A stretch of 64,000 nucleotides of DNA from Mixophyes australis (lineage: Eukaryota > Chordata > Amphibia > Anura > Limnodynastidae). A program made the position numbers and the translations under genes. The DNA lies in contig JAVHZZ010000002.1 in the NCBI GenBank assembly GCA_036250195.1, positions 366,779,124 to 366,843,123 of the forward strand, written 5' to 3'. Each line of letters opens with the position of its first letter. Positions within the stretch are counted from its first letter, which is position 1. The notes below the pieces were generated by a model. It saw only the letters and a list, made by a program, of their open reading frames with translations, searched no databases and had not been told where the DNA came from. Below, in pieces: positions 36,645-46,681 of the stretch.

Positions 36645-36915
36645 GCCCTCTGTGTGAAATACATCTTTCAAGTAGAGTTGAGAACATCAACATCAAATGT
36701 GAAAACAAAGGTGCCACTGATTTGTCAGCTAGTACCAAGCATCATAGCAGGTCTAAGTATATTGCAATTAGACAACATTTCATTTGAGAACTTGTTGAGA
36801 GAAAGTCAATGTAAGCTACCTTACAAGTCAGCAAAATGCAGCTGTTATGCTTATGAAAGGACTTACATCACAAGTGTTGATTGCATTTCGTATAAAATGT
36901 TTTGAAATGTTATGA
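36645..36915 (+). pseudogene. Copia RNase H C-terminal remnant
   Basis: Contains NIKCENKGATDLSA and SKYIAIRQHFI, the conserved end of Copia RNase H, and then a frame ending TGA at 36913-36915. It continues the RNase H broken off at 30840. Confidence 0.7.
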
Positions 36916-37218
36916 ATAGTGATGTTTTTGCTAACATTATCTGTTGTATTAACCCCATGTTTCGGTTACAGGTGAACCACATGAAAGCTTAATGATAAGG
37001 ATAATGCACATGCTTTTTGCAACCAGAGACATCGCTAGGTGCAGGAGGTGTTGAAATAGATGGGCACTGCATGCTGTCCCCAGTGTTCGGGTGCCGGATT
37101 CTGCTGTGCCATCCGGCCCGTCTGGGGTGTCTACTGCGCATGCACAATGCGGTCTGCCAAGATGTCCCATGACAGATTATTTATTATACAAATTAATGTA
37201 AAACAAAATCACATACTT

Positions 37219-37382
37219 GGGGGTAAATGTATTAAGCTGCGCTTTTTGCAAATCGTCGATATTCGGCGATTTGGCAAGACAAATTTAAAATGGCCTTTCA
37301 AGACATTGTCATTTAAGATTTGCCCTGCCAAGTCACCGAATATTGGTTATTTGCAAAAAGCACTGCTTAATACATTTACCCC
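37219..37382. mobile_element. Palindromic MITE, second family
   Basis: Ends GGGGGTAAATGTATTAAGC / GCTTAATACATTTACCCC. The arms pair along most of their length (TTTGCAAAT, TATTCGGCGA). Confidence 0.75.
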
Positions 37383-38201
37383 TTGGACTATTCTGTAGCA
37401 ATGCACTATTATATGTATAGTTATTGGTTGTTGTCCTGTATTTTCTGTTTTGCCATGAAGAGATAAACTCTAAAGTGGCTGCTAACACCAGTTGTTTTAG
37501 AGCAGCATTCCAGTTTTATTTAGTACTGTAAAGAACCCTTATCATAGCAGGAATTAAAAGAATGTCCTTCCATCTTCCAAGTGTGACTTTCTGTCCTCTG
37601 AAGACTGATACCGTATAGTGTGTAAAAGATGCTTATATGAATCATGAATGTAGATATGCACAATGATCATTCCCATTTCTGACTCGGTTATTTTAAACCA
37701 TTGTGACTAGGCCACATTTTACAATGTTGCTCTCTGTAGGTTAAGTAAAGAATACTATAATAATACTTAATATTGTTTTTTTCTACAGAACCATGGCTTT
37801 TTATGGTATCCTATAGAAATAAACATGTGTGATGTCTCCAAGCACTTTTTCGGAGGTTGGAGCACTCTATTGTTGCATCACAAAGATGCTGGTGACCCTG
37901 ACCCAGAGAGGCGAGATCCCAATAATTAATAGATCCCCAAATTATCTGAACACTTTTTAAATGGTTTGTATTTATTATAGGGAACAAGAGAAGGAATTTG
38001 GGACTGATAATTTTAACAATAATCACAGCAATTAATTCTGAACAATTCTCTACATCACTTAAGTTACTCTAAAATGCCCCACAATAATAAATTACAGAAT
38101 AAATTAATCTAAAACTGAACAATATATTGTAAATATATTACACTATAATTTAATAAATAACTATCCAAATGAAACAGCAAACTGCAACAAATCAAGATAT
38201 A
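37383..38201. other. No gene seen
   Basis: AT-rich DNA. Nothing recognised. Confidence 0.4.
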
Positions 38202-38534
38202 CGGCCTGATTCATTAAGGATCTTAACTTAAGAAACTTCTTATTTAAGTCACCTGGACAAAACCATGTTACAATGCAAGGGGTGCAAATTAGTATTCTGT
38301 TTTGCACATAAGTTAAATACTGACTGGTTGTTCATGTAGCACACAAATACTTGATAGCTTATTTGTACACTGAAATTTAAAGTTGATATTTGTGTACTAC
38401 ATGAAAAAACAGTCAGTATTTAACTTATGTGCAAAACAATATACTAATTTGCACCCCTTGCATTGTAACATGGTTTTGTCCAGGAGACTTAAATAAGAAG
38501 TTTCTTAAGTTAAGATCCTTAATGAATCAGGCCC
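38202..38534. mobile_element. Palindromic MITE, complete reference copy
   Basis: Both ends read GGCCTGATTCATTAAGGATC on opposite strands. The arms of about 150 bases are nearly complementary throughout (AAAACCATGTTACAATGCAA). Copies lie at 31-220 and 9689-10022. Confidence 0.8.
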
Positions 38535-38969
38535 ATAGTGTTATTTAGCTTATCTTATTATTATCTTTTAATTATAGGGCACCAGGTTATAAATATACCT
38601 ATCAGCTGTTAGATTTAATTATGCAGCTGGTTGCTTCTGTATTCAGAAGCTGTTTTGGCGTCTCTGGTAGATTTTTTTATTTCGCCAAGCATGTTCCGGA
38701 TGGATTATTTTGTGGATCAAGTTGCCAGACAAAGTTTTTTTTGAGAACGTATATGGAATATTTTTTTCATATTTTTTAATAATGCAATTTGAATTAAAAG
38801 TTTAGAGGATTGGATTGTAAAGAAGAACAGAGTTGGTAAGTATGAATGTTTAAAAATAAATACATAAATAAATAACATTTTGTGGTTTGAGCGAGAGGTG
38901 ACTTTCATTTAGATTTTGCATTGGTGCCCCTCAGGGCCCAGTGGCCCTGGGTGTCAGGGCATGCTGGTA
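38535..38969. other. No gene seen
   Basis: AT-rich DNA. Nothing recognised. Confidence 0.4.
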
Positions 38970-39075
38970 CTTCATCATCATCATTTATTTATATAGCACC
39001 ACTAATTCCACAGCGCTGTACAGAGAACTCACTCACATCAGTCCCTAACCCAATGGAGCTTACAGTCTACATTTC
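38970..39075 (-). mobile_element. SINE 3' fragment
   Basis: Matches the SINE 3' end (ATTTATATAGCACCACTAAT and following) and then switches to a repeat shared with 31070-31335 and 36010-36340. Confidence 0.65.
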
Positions 39076-39260
39076 CTTCACACAGGGGACGCACATTTTT
39101 TCGCGGACCCCTACTCCCTAGAGATCCAGCCTGATGTTGACCAGCCAAGGGCTGCTTGGAGGATAATCGGAGGGACCCCATGCTGTTTATCCCCGATTTT
39201 ACCCTGACCAACACTAGGGTTAATATGACTGAGGAGAGGGGCACGCTTTTTTAAAAAATG
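39076..39260. repeat. Third copy of the arm flanking the Harbinger element
   Basis: Shares GACCCC...CTCCCTAG..ATCCAGCCT and ACACTAGGGTTAAT blocks with 36040-36245 in the same orientation. Confidence 0.5.
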
Positions 39261-39654
39261 TATTCATTTTTAAAACTGTTTACTGCCGGATGCTCAGTCA
39301 CTGGACCCGTTGGCATTGCTGATTTAATGTCGGCCTTGTGACTGTCAGCATTTTCACTGTTGGCAATCACAATGTCGCTATTTTATCAGTGTCAGGCAAA
39401 TTGAAATGCCAGCGTGTCGGTAGGATAAGTGTCTGTATTTATTCTGTTGGAAATATTACTACCACCGGCAGGGTCGGACTGTAGATGGAATAATTTGTTC
39501 GTTCGTTCTGAGACTGAATAATTTGTTCAGGAGTCACAGAAGCTAACAAAATTCGTTATGACATGTGGATAGCTATACAAGTCGGTTTTAATCAATGTGA
39601 CAAGAATGAATGAGCGAATGAATATTGTGCTGTCATTCTGTGAACTAGAGTACC

Positions 39655-39782
39655 AGATGAAGAGCACAGATCTGAATGTAAATCTGTCTAGAGTGTATGC
39701 ATGAATCGGATCTTCAGGCGCAGTTACAATTGTTGTAGATAACATGTCAGTCAGAAAATTCTTCAGTGTGTACCTAGCCTTA
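39655..39782. mobile_element. End fragment of the 8235-9404 element family
   Basis: Shares AGATGAAGAGCACAGATCTG and the terminal GTGTGTACC.AGCC with the right end of that element. Confidence 0.55.
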
Positions 39783-39888
39783 GGTTGGGAATCTCCTGTC
39801 TGATAAAATTTTAAAGTTTATCCTACAGGCCAAGCGCAATAATGGCTTCAGAGTACAATGTTTAGTGTCATCATGCCAGGGGGCACAT

Positions 39889-40480
39889 TTATCAATGTTC
39901 GCAGAAAGTGAAAAATAGTTTTCAATCCTTATCGCATTGATAAGGATTGAACTATTTCTCAAATTTATGAAGAACGCAACACAGAAACAGCAGTTCCAAT
40001 AAACTGCTGTTTCTGTGATAAAAAAAATACTTAACCCGCCTCTTCGGAATGCGCTGCCTCCGGATCTCCCCCTTGTCTGCTTCGTTTCTTTTCTTACTGC
40101 AACTGCGCATGTGCAGTTAGAAGACCTGGGCATGCACACAAACATCTCTGCTCTTGCAGAGAGAGAGCGGTGAGTGACAGGGAGGGATCATGTGATCCCT
40201 CCACACATGTGCTGTCCAGCTCTGCTAACACAACTGACATTTTTCAATTATCATAATGTATCATAACAAGTTACCGAAAAAAACCTTTTTTTCTGAACTT
40301 GTTAGATTGCAGAAGGGAGCAGTCACCATACTATTGAACGGTGACTGCTCCTAAAAACGAAACAGAATGCAAAGCAGCAGATATATGCACCTTTCATAAA
40401 TATGCGGCACACTCCAACTTGCGTTGGAGTTACGGAAGCAGAGTGAAAGTTTACTAGCACCCATTCATATATATGCCCCC
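39889..40480 (+). mobile_element. Inverted-repeat element, family pair with 48299-48809
   Basis: The stretch with AGGGATCATGTGATCCCTCC and GAGCAGTCACCAT recurs in reverse at 48299-48809. Both copies begin and end in GGGGCA-type termini. Confidence 0.65.
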
Positions 40481-40984
40481 AGGTCTCTTTATAAACCATA
40501 AATTCCCCAATAAGCAGAATGTGCATTTACACTGCGGACGTGGTACTCAAAGATTGCATCGCTGTAACATTGCACCTACGTGAAATAGCCTATACCACCT
40601 AAAGAGATTCACCTGAAATTTTGCTGTGATTCTGTTTATATCTAGTTCACAGCCAATCAGATATCTCCACTTTCAAACACAAACTATTAAATACAAAGCT
40701 TTGTATGCACAGCTATATATACCACCAAAAATTAAAACGTACAAATATATAGGGCATCAGCTAACGAACATTTAAACAACACTTTTAGAAACTATTTATT
40801 AAGTATATCTATAGGCATCAGCAATAAATTCTGGACAATTCTGAAGAGAAGGGACACTTATACCAAGAGCGTTAGTTTAATGGTACGAACTTACAACTTA
40901 TATTGTAAAGCATTGTTTTCCCTCCCAGAAACACATCACTACAATGACTGCGCTTTTTAGGCGCCATTGCCTTCTACATGGGTG
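40481..40984. other. No gene seen upstream of the PIMREG promoter
   Basis: AT-rich DNA. No exon recognised on either strand. Confidence 0.4.
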
Positions 40985-41269
40985 GAAAACTTTTCAAATT
41001 CCGCCCTGGAAATGAACTGGGCATCGGCTATATTTATTTTGGGTCACACACATAAGACACCTCCCGCTCCCTCTTCCGCCCAGTCTATGTGCTGTGTAAC
41101 CCTGTAACTCCCGGCCGTGCACAGACCACGGAGCAGCAGCCATGGACTGACTGGGTGTTCTAGTACCAGGAGTGTTAAACTTCACTGGGCAGTGGGAAGT
41201 CAGAGCACGCCGACCAATGGGAGCAGAGGAGACATTTGGGTGGGGGTGCTGGGGCGGCATATTCGAACA
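40985..41269 (+). promoter_or_regulatory. PIMREG promoter: CCAAT box plus CDE/CHR-type cell-cycle element
   Basis: This short stretch has clearly more CpG than its surroundings. It holds CCAAT at 41214-41218, then GGCGG at 41253-41257, a four-base spacer, and TTCGAA at 41262-41267. A GGCGG-N4-TTYGAA pair downstream of CCAAT is the known layout of CDE/CHR promoters, which bind NF-Y and DREAM/B-MYB-MuvB and switch genes on in G2/M. It lies just upstream of the inferred first exon. The sites are read directly; their function is inferred from spacing and from the known proliferation-dependent expression of PIMREG. Confidence 0.66.
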
Positions 41270-41292
41270 GAGATAGAGCTAACTGCGAGCGG
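41270..41292 (+). other. PIMREG: PIMREG probable non-coding exon 1 (3' boundary at 41292)
   Basis: A strong splice donor (GCGG|GTAAGT) lies at 41293, directly after the CDE/CHR element. The first coding exon begins with a good acceptor at 44940 and carries 22 bases of 5' UTR before its ATG, so an upstream non-coding exon is expected. The transcription start is a guess; only the donor is visible. Confidence 0.5.
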
Positions 41293-41896
41293 GTAAGTTG
41301 CGATGATTGTGTGTTTTACTATTTACTGTATAGTATTATTATCATTACAGCTTGTAACTAGTTTGAGGGTTATTTTTTGCATTCTCCGAATAAAGTCGCC
41401 TAGTCAGCAATGTACAGAACTATAATATTGTACTTTCTCATTCAGCCAAGCCCTTTGTCCCAGAGACGTGTGTTCCTATTAAGTCACTTGATTGCTGCCT
41501 GTACGGCATTTATTGTGGATCCTGATTGAAGTATCCACAGCTAGAGGATCAAGGGGATATTAAAAGTGAAAAACAACCATTTTGCTATTGATTTGTTTTT
41601 GTGACTTAATTACAGTTCATACAAACAATACAACTTGTAGTGCCTCATGTGGGTATGTCTGCATTGTGATTGATGCATCTCTGGACTGTTCATTGGAACT
41701 TTGATGTGAGCAGTCTCTGTATTATACACAGAGCTTGATAGCTACTTTTGTTTCTATTTTATAATATGTTAAATATCTACGTTTACACATCTATGTTGTG
41801 CACTGAGTTTTCTTTCTGGATATTTGTTAAATTTGCATAAGCCAAAAAAAATCACAGGCTTGGACCATATTGGTTGCTTGTGTTCTATAACTTGTA

Positions 41897-42222
41897 TCAT
41901 CATCAACATCAGTTATTTATATAGCGCCACTAATTCCGCAGCGCTGTACAGAAAACTCATTCACATTGGAACTTACAGTCTAAATTCCCTAACATAGACA
42001 GACACACAGACAGACAAAAAGAGACCAGGGTCAATTTTGATAGCAGCCAATTAACCTACCAGTATGTTTTTGGAGTGTGGGAGGAAACCAGAGCACCCGG
42101 AGGAAACCCACGCACATACAGGGAGAACATACAAACTCCACACAGATAAGGCCATGGTTGGGAAGTGAACTCATGACCCCAATGCTGTGAGGGAGAAGTG
42201 CTAACCACTAGGCCACTGTGCG
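41897..42222 (-). mobile_element. tRNA-derived SINE in PIMREG intron 1
   Basis: Complete reverse-strand copy with A-box and B-box regions at its right end and a (CAT)n-type tail at its left end. Confidence 0.8.
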
Positions 42223-42819
42223 ACTTTCATTTAAAAGGGTTAATTGCACTTGTTGTCTTATGTATCCAAATGTAAGCATCATAACTAGAAGTTAGCGAAT
42301 TGTCAAAACGGTGTTATGAAATATTCGCTGCATTTGGCTGTGACATTTTGCATGTTTTGTTAGTGAAATTTGGCCATAAGAATTCCCAGTCCTACTCCAG
42401 CAACCCCACAAAATTAATTGATCGTCATCATCCAACTCTAATTCTGTAAATACAGTGAAGGAAAAGCGGAACTTAAACATTGTATTGCTGGAACACTGTA
42501 CCTGTGCTATAAGCAGCCTGTTCCATCAGAAACTTATGTAACATTTCATATCTCTTTACTTCATTTCAAATACCAACTTCTTGTTCAGTGATTTCCTTTA
42601 CTATTGAGTCTGCTGTTTGAAATGGCAGTATTGCATTCAAATTATTAAAATCAAACTATTAAAAAGTAAAAATAATATTCTTTATAGTACTTTTTTATAT
42701 TTTTTATTGTACCTTAAGGTGCGAGTAGTTGATAGAATGACCAGAATCCATGGGCACTGTCAGAGAATGTTAATGGATTGTTGTTTAAGTATATTTTGTA
42801 TTACACTAAGCCCAAATTT

Positions 42820-42822
<3 letters not shown>

Positions 42823-42857
<35 letters not shown>
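42823..42857. repeat. (GT)n microsatellite
   Basis: About 16 TG dinucleotides. Confidence 0.9.
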
Positions 42858-42859
<2 letters not shown>

Positions 42860-42980
42860 CTCAATTGGCTGCGTTGCTTGTGGAAGTAACGCGGCCCTCA
42901 CGCTAATATCATCAGTACAGTAATTTTAACGTGGCTTTCTGCTTGCAGCTCTTTCAGCTGCAAGCAAAAATCAGCATTGA

Positions 42981-43190
42981 AATCACCATAGTAACGGTAA
43001 TAATGCGCGCTATCACCATAGTAACGGTAATAATGCGCGCTATCACCATAGTAACGGTAATAATGCGCGCTATCACCATAGTAACGGTAATAATGCGCGC
43101 TATCACCATAGTAACGGTAATAATGCGCGCTATCACCATAGTAACGGTAATAATGCGCTCTATCACCATAGTAACGGTAATAATGCGCGG
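42981..43190. repeat. Minisatellite, seven units of 30 bp
   Basis: The unit, ATCACCATAGTAACGG then TAATAATGCGCGCT, is repeated seven times with almost no change. A perfect 9-bp hairpin CTTGCAGCT/AGCTGCAAG lies just upstream (42943-42965). GC-rich inverted flanks (CGCGGCCC / GGGCCG) suggest the array expanded inside a MITE. Confidence 0.92.
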
Positions 43191-43795
43191 GCCGTGATAC
43201 TTTCACAAGTAACCTGGCCAATTTAATACCTCCCTTTACCTTCATGTTAGCATGTACAGGAACATGTGTCTGGTGTATTCTACAGAAAACATGCTCAGAG
43301 CATGTTTTGACCGTCTAGATGCAGCCAAATGATTATTATTAGGAAGATATTTCTGCATACAGGGATTTCAACACAAAACTTATTTTTATGTAGTTTGCGT
43401 GGGTCATTTATTTTAACACTCTGGGCCTGATCCATTTGGGTAGCTTATCTTGCGTGAAATAGCTCTGCACTTTATCAGATACTGACCTTACTCCAATGAA
43501 CGCAAATTGATGTCCAACCCCCAATGACAGTTAAGACAGTCTAGGACTTGAGGGGCAGGAGGTTGTGAACTAACATAGGCAACGTACAGTAACGGCATTC
43601 TGATATAGATGTTTCCAATACAAGGCCTAGGGTTCTCATAAGTACGCTTTGTTTAAACCATATCATTTGCACCAGCTACAGGGCAGGTTAAAGTGCCGTC
43701 TGATAGTGATGACTGACACGGGATAGGCTTTGTTTTAAAAACTACACATATGTGTTCCACTAGGTAGTACAGAACATGTGTATGCAAGTAAATCT

Positions 43796-44135
43796 GGGTA
43801 CACTCTACAGAAAATTTCTCCCGATGCGATATCTTTAACGATTTTACCAGTGAATGAAAGTCCCGATCAGTATGTCTATTCATGTGTACACACTTGCATG
43901 ATTTTACACGATCAGAATAAATCCCTTCAGATCTGTGCTTTTCATCTGTTTTAACTATCGGTAGAGAAGATTTTGACTCTAAACTCTATAGAGATCTGCC
44001 TACATCGCCCGGTGGTGAGTACATACACACTGCAGAATTTGTCCAACATTGTTCATAGTGATTTTTAGTCAGTGCATAAAAACAAATAACACAGTTTGCT
44101 GTTGGTACAATAAAACATGATCATGGGAACGTACA
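43796..44135. mobile_element. Diverged member of the CTGGGTACAC inverted-repeat family
   Basis: Left end CTGGGTACACTCTAC equals the left end at 8236. Internal CAGATCTGTGCTTTTCATCTG is the complement of the right subterminal block at 9262-9280. Confidence 0.5.
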
Positions 44136-44311
44136 CACTAATGCGATTTTATATATATATATATATATATATAATGTATGTATATGTCTCAATTTATTCT
44201 ATGCTGCTTGGCAAGTTCTCATTAAGGGTACATCCATACAAACTTCTTTTTTGAAACGTATTTAAACTTTGTTTTTAAGGATTTCTCTCCTATCCTTTAT
44301 CTCCAAACTAC

Positions 44312-44731
44312 TTGTGTATAACCATTTATTTTGCTTTTTTCCTCTCATTCCCTTCTCTACAATGGGACTCCTTCCCCCAACATTACACTGAAACTGCCCT
44401 CACAAATATGATCAGTGATCTACTTACAGCAAAGTCTGGCGGTCACTTCTCCATTTTCCTCCTCTTCTTCCTTCTCTACTGCTTTCGTATCCTACGCTCC
44501 ATTGGTCTTCATGAAACCTTACTTTCATGGTTCACTTCCTACCTATCCATGTGGTCCTTCAGTGTTCTACCTTCTGCACATCCTCTCTTCCACTCCCGCT
44601 ACATGTTTGAGTCCCACATGGGTCTGGTTTTCTCACTGTATTCATCTTCTCTTAATGAACTAATTCAGTCATTAGGCCTTCAGTGTAACCTCCTTGCTGA
44701 TGATAATCTAACCAACTCCTACCTTGGTTAA
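44312..44731 (+). pseudogene. Non-LTR retrotransposon RT remnant (L2-like)
   Basis: An open stretch contains NMISDLLTAKSGGH, then LRSIGLHETLLSWFTSYLS, and later LLADDN in the place of the catalytic (Y/F)ADD box. This is the order seen in L2/CR1-type RT. The part between has lost the usual AFDTVDH and QGSVLGPLLF motifs. Confidence 0.65.
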
Positions 44732-44940
44732 TCCACTTCTCTACTATCATGTGTGACCAACTATCTATGATATTTACACGTTGATCCTTCGGTCTTTCTT
44801 ATGTGTGTCACCTTTGACTATGAATGTTTGTTCTTTGCTTTATTACTTTTATTTATTACCATGTCTTGAGACTTCTTTTATTTCTGCAAAGTATATTATG
44901 CCATTTATTATATTTTAATTTTTTTTATTTTTTTTTACAG

Positions 44941-45241
44941 TGTTTGTCAAGTGTACAGAAAGATGTCTTCCATTCTGCATAATGTTGGCTGGAGGAATCA
45001 CAATATCTTGGAAAATATTGATGAACTAGACAGTCCTCAGCATGACAAGTTCAGGAAAATGTCCTCCTCAAGCTCCCTCAATACAATGCGCATGTCACTG
45101 AGGAAGAGGATGCCTCTTAAGCAGGTTGAAATAAACATAAATGCCACGCCTGACTGGGACAGGGTGGGAGTAAAAGAGAAGCAGCGCCCCCTGCACTCCA
45201 TGACCGTTACAGCAAAGAACATGTTTGGAGCTATGTCACAG
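44941..45241 (+). CDS. PIMREG: PIMREG exon 2 (first coding exon, residues 1-93)
   Basis: A long T-tract and CAG acceptor end at 44940, and the donor is CAG|GTAAAT. The ATG at 44963 has A at -3 and opens 93 whole codons, ending in phase 0. An earlier GTG in the same frame (44951) lies in the UTR and is not a likely start. The exon holds a serine run near residues 34-38 and the basic RKRMPLKQV block, which matches the most conserved N-terminal stretch of the family. Confidence 0.85.
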
Positions 45242-46647
45242 GTAAATTTTGTTATCTAATAGCTATTTTTCCACAGCAACCTTTTGGATAGACATTGGAG
45301 GCTTCACCTCTAGCAGTCTTGTTAACAAATAATTTTCCAATTTAACTGGATGTCTAAATGATTTATCATAATAACTATTTGTACTATAAATTCTTACATT
45401 TCAAGTTTTTTTTTAACTTTAGTTGTCCCTATTCTTGTGTAGGGGCCATTCAGTAAAATTGAGAAATAAGTGTGTCATTAAGCAGGAATTGCCTGCAAAA
45501 AAAATTTGAAGGTACTCTAACCCTAACCTTAAAATGTCTTTACTTACTAGTGCATCTGAAATGTTATACACCATTTTATGGTACTAACTTAAAGCACATT
45601 TCCACTTTAAAACAAGTGGCTGCTTCCATTAAATATATTTAACTCAAACATACATATTTGCTAATGAAACTGGTACTTGTGAGCTTTAAGGTTGAAGATA
45701 GCATTGCTTACTAGTAATACTATGCAGCTTTAGGGCTATCTGACCTACCCCTTTCCGCCTGCTGAGTCCGCTTGGTGGTCACAGGGAAAATGCAGATACT
45801 GTTTAGTCTACGGTTATTCTTGCAATGCATCTAGGTGGGTGTAAGTTTCTGTTACAATTTTGGCACACAGGGCTGTGATGTCACTGCAGGTTTTGAGAAT
45901 AGAACGCTAAACTGAAATTCATAGACACTCCTGCAACAGGTATTTCTGGGTTAAAATAATAAAACAACTTTATGTAAAAGCACTTTTTATAGAAGCTACA
46001 TCAAGTCCTTTAATAACTTCCACGTTGCTTTCTTAATATTCCCATTAGACCGTTACAAATGGGAAATAAAACATAGTAGTAGGATTAAGTAGAAATCTGG
46101 TAAGTAAACCAAAGGCTCATCGTTGTTAAAACATAAGAATTCCATTAGCGTGGGGAAGATGAGCATTTATACTTTTTGAGCAATGTACAACTAAATGGAC
46201 CAGCCCTTTAATGTTAGATTCCATCTTGGTTATGAATGGTTTGGAGAATACCTTGTAGATCAGAAATGGCTGGTAGACATAGCAGGCAATATACAACAGA
46301 AGTAATCAGGGGCGGATTGGTCATAGGCCTTACCGGGAACTTTACCGGTAGGCCGATGACCTAATGAGGCCGCTTGTCTGGTTTTTTTTTTTTCCTTTTG
46401 ATTTTTTTTTTTTTTTATATCCTGGGACCTGTCGCTCCCCCCCTGTGGCCTATCTGACAAGAAGTGGATATCACATGGGACGTGCACCATGTGACAGGTG
46501 TCGTCCCATGTGAGCAGAGTAGCACAGCTTGGAAGCGGCTGAAAGGTAAGTGAACGGAGCGCAGCGGCGGAGTGCTGATTTCAGTGTGTGTGAGTGGAGG
46601 GGGGCCGATTCCTGTGAGTGTATGTGCGCAGAGGCAGGGTGCTGATT

Positions 46648-46681
<34 letters not shown>

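Larger units (their letters stand above)
30843..36645. mobile_element. 5.8 kb inverted-repeat element carrying Harbinger genes, inserted in Copia RNase H
   Basis: Left end GGCCTGATTCATTAGG and right end with complement GGCCTGTTTCCTCCAGG are imperfect inverted copies. CTCT flanks both sides. The Copia RNase H frame stops at the left edge and resumes at the right edge. Inner arms near 31070-31335 and 36010-36340 are also inverted copies of each other. It may be one element or a Harbinger element nested in another. Confidence 0.6.
27115..36915 (+). mobile_element. Decayed Ty1/Copia retrotransposon, split by at least four insertions
   Basis: Fragments in order on +: the stretch ahead of integrase (27115-27255, IPDLGTNLSV), integrase core (27345-27520, LRSDNEGEYL), the region between integrase and RT (27990-28200), N-terminal RT (28600-28842, with IYMEPPE), palm RT with YMDDLL (30231-30620), RNase H with ALSSTEAEYMAL (30719-30840) and the end of RNase H (36645-36915, SKYIAIRQHFI). 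These follow the Copia order, integrase before RT. Stops and frameshifts abound. No LTRs were identified. Confidence 0.8.
41293..44940 (+). other. PIMREG intron 1
   Basis: It holds a full-length SINE (41897-42222, -), a GT microsatellite at 42823-42857, the 7 x 30 bp minisatellite, an inverted-repeat fragment starting near 43796, a TA tract near 44147-44172 and an L2-like RT remnant ending about 200 bases before exon 2. Confidence 0.6.

Noticed and set aside
40994..41260. 88-codon - strand frame at the PIMREG promoter
   Set aside because: GC-rich promoter sequence read antisense; no domain or splice support.
42981..43190. CRISPR-like array
   Set aside because: The 30-bp units abut with no variable spacers, and the context is vertebrate.
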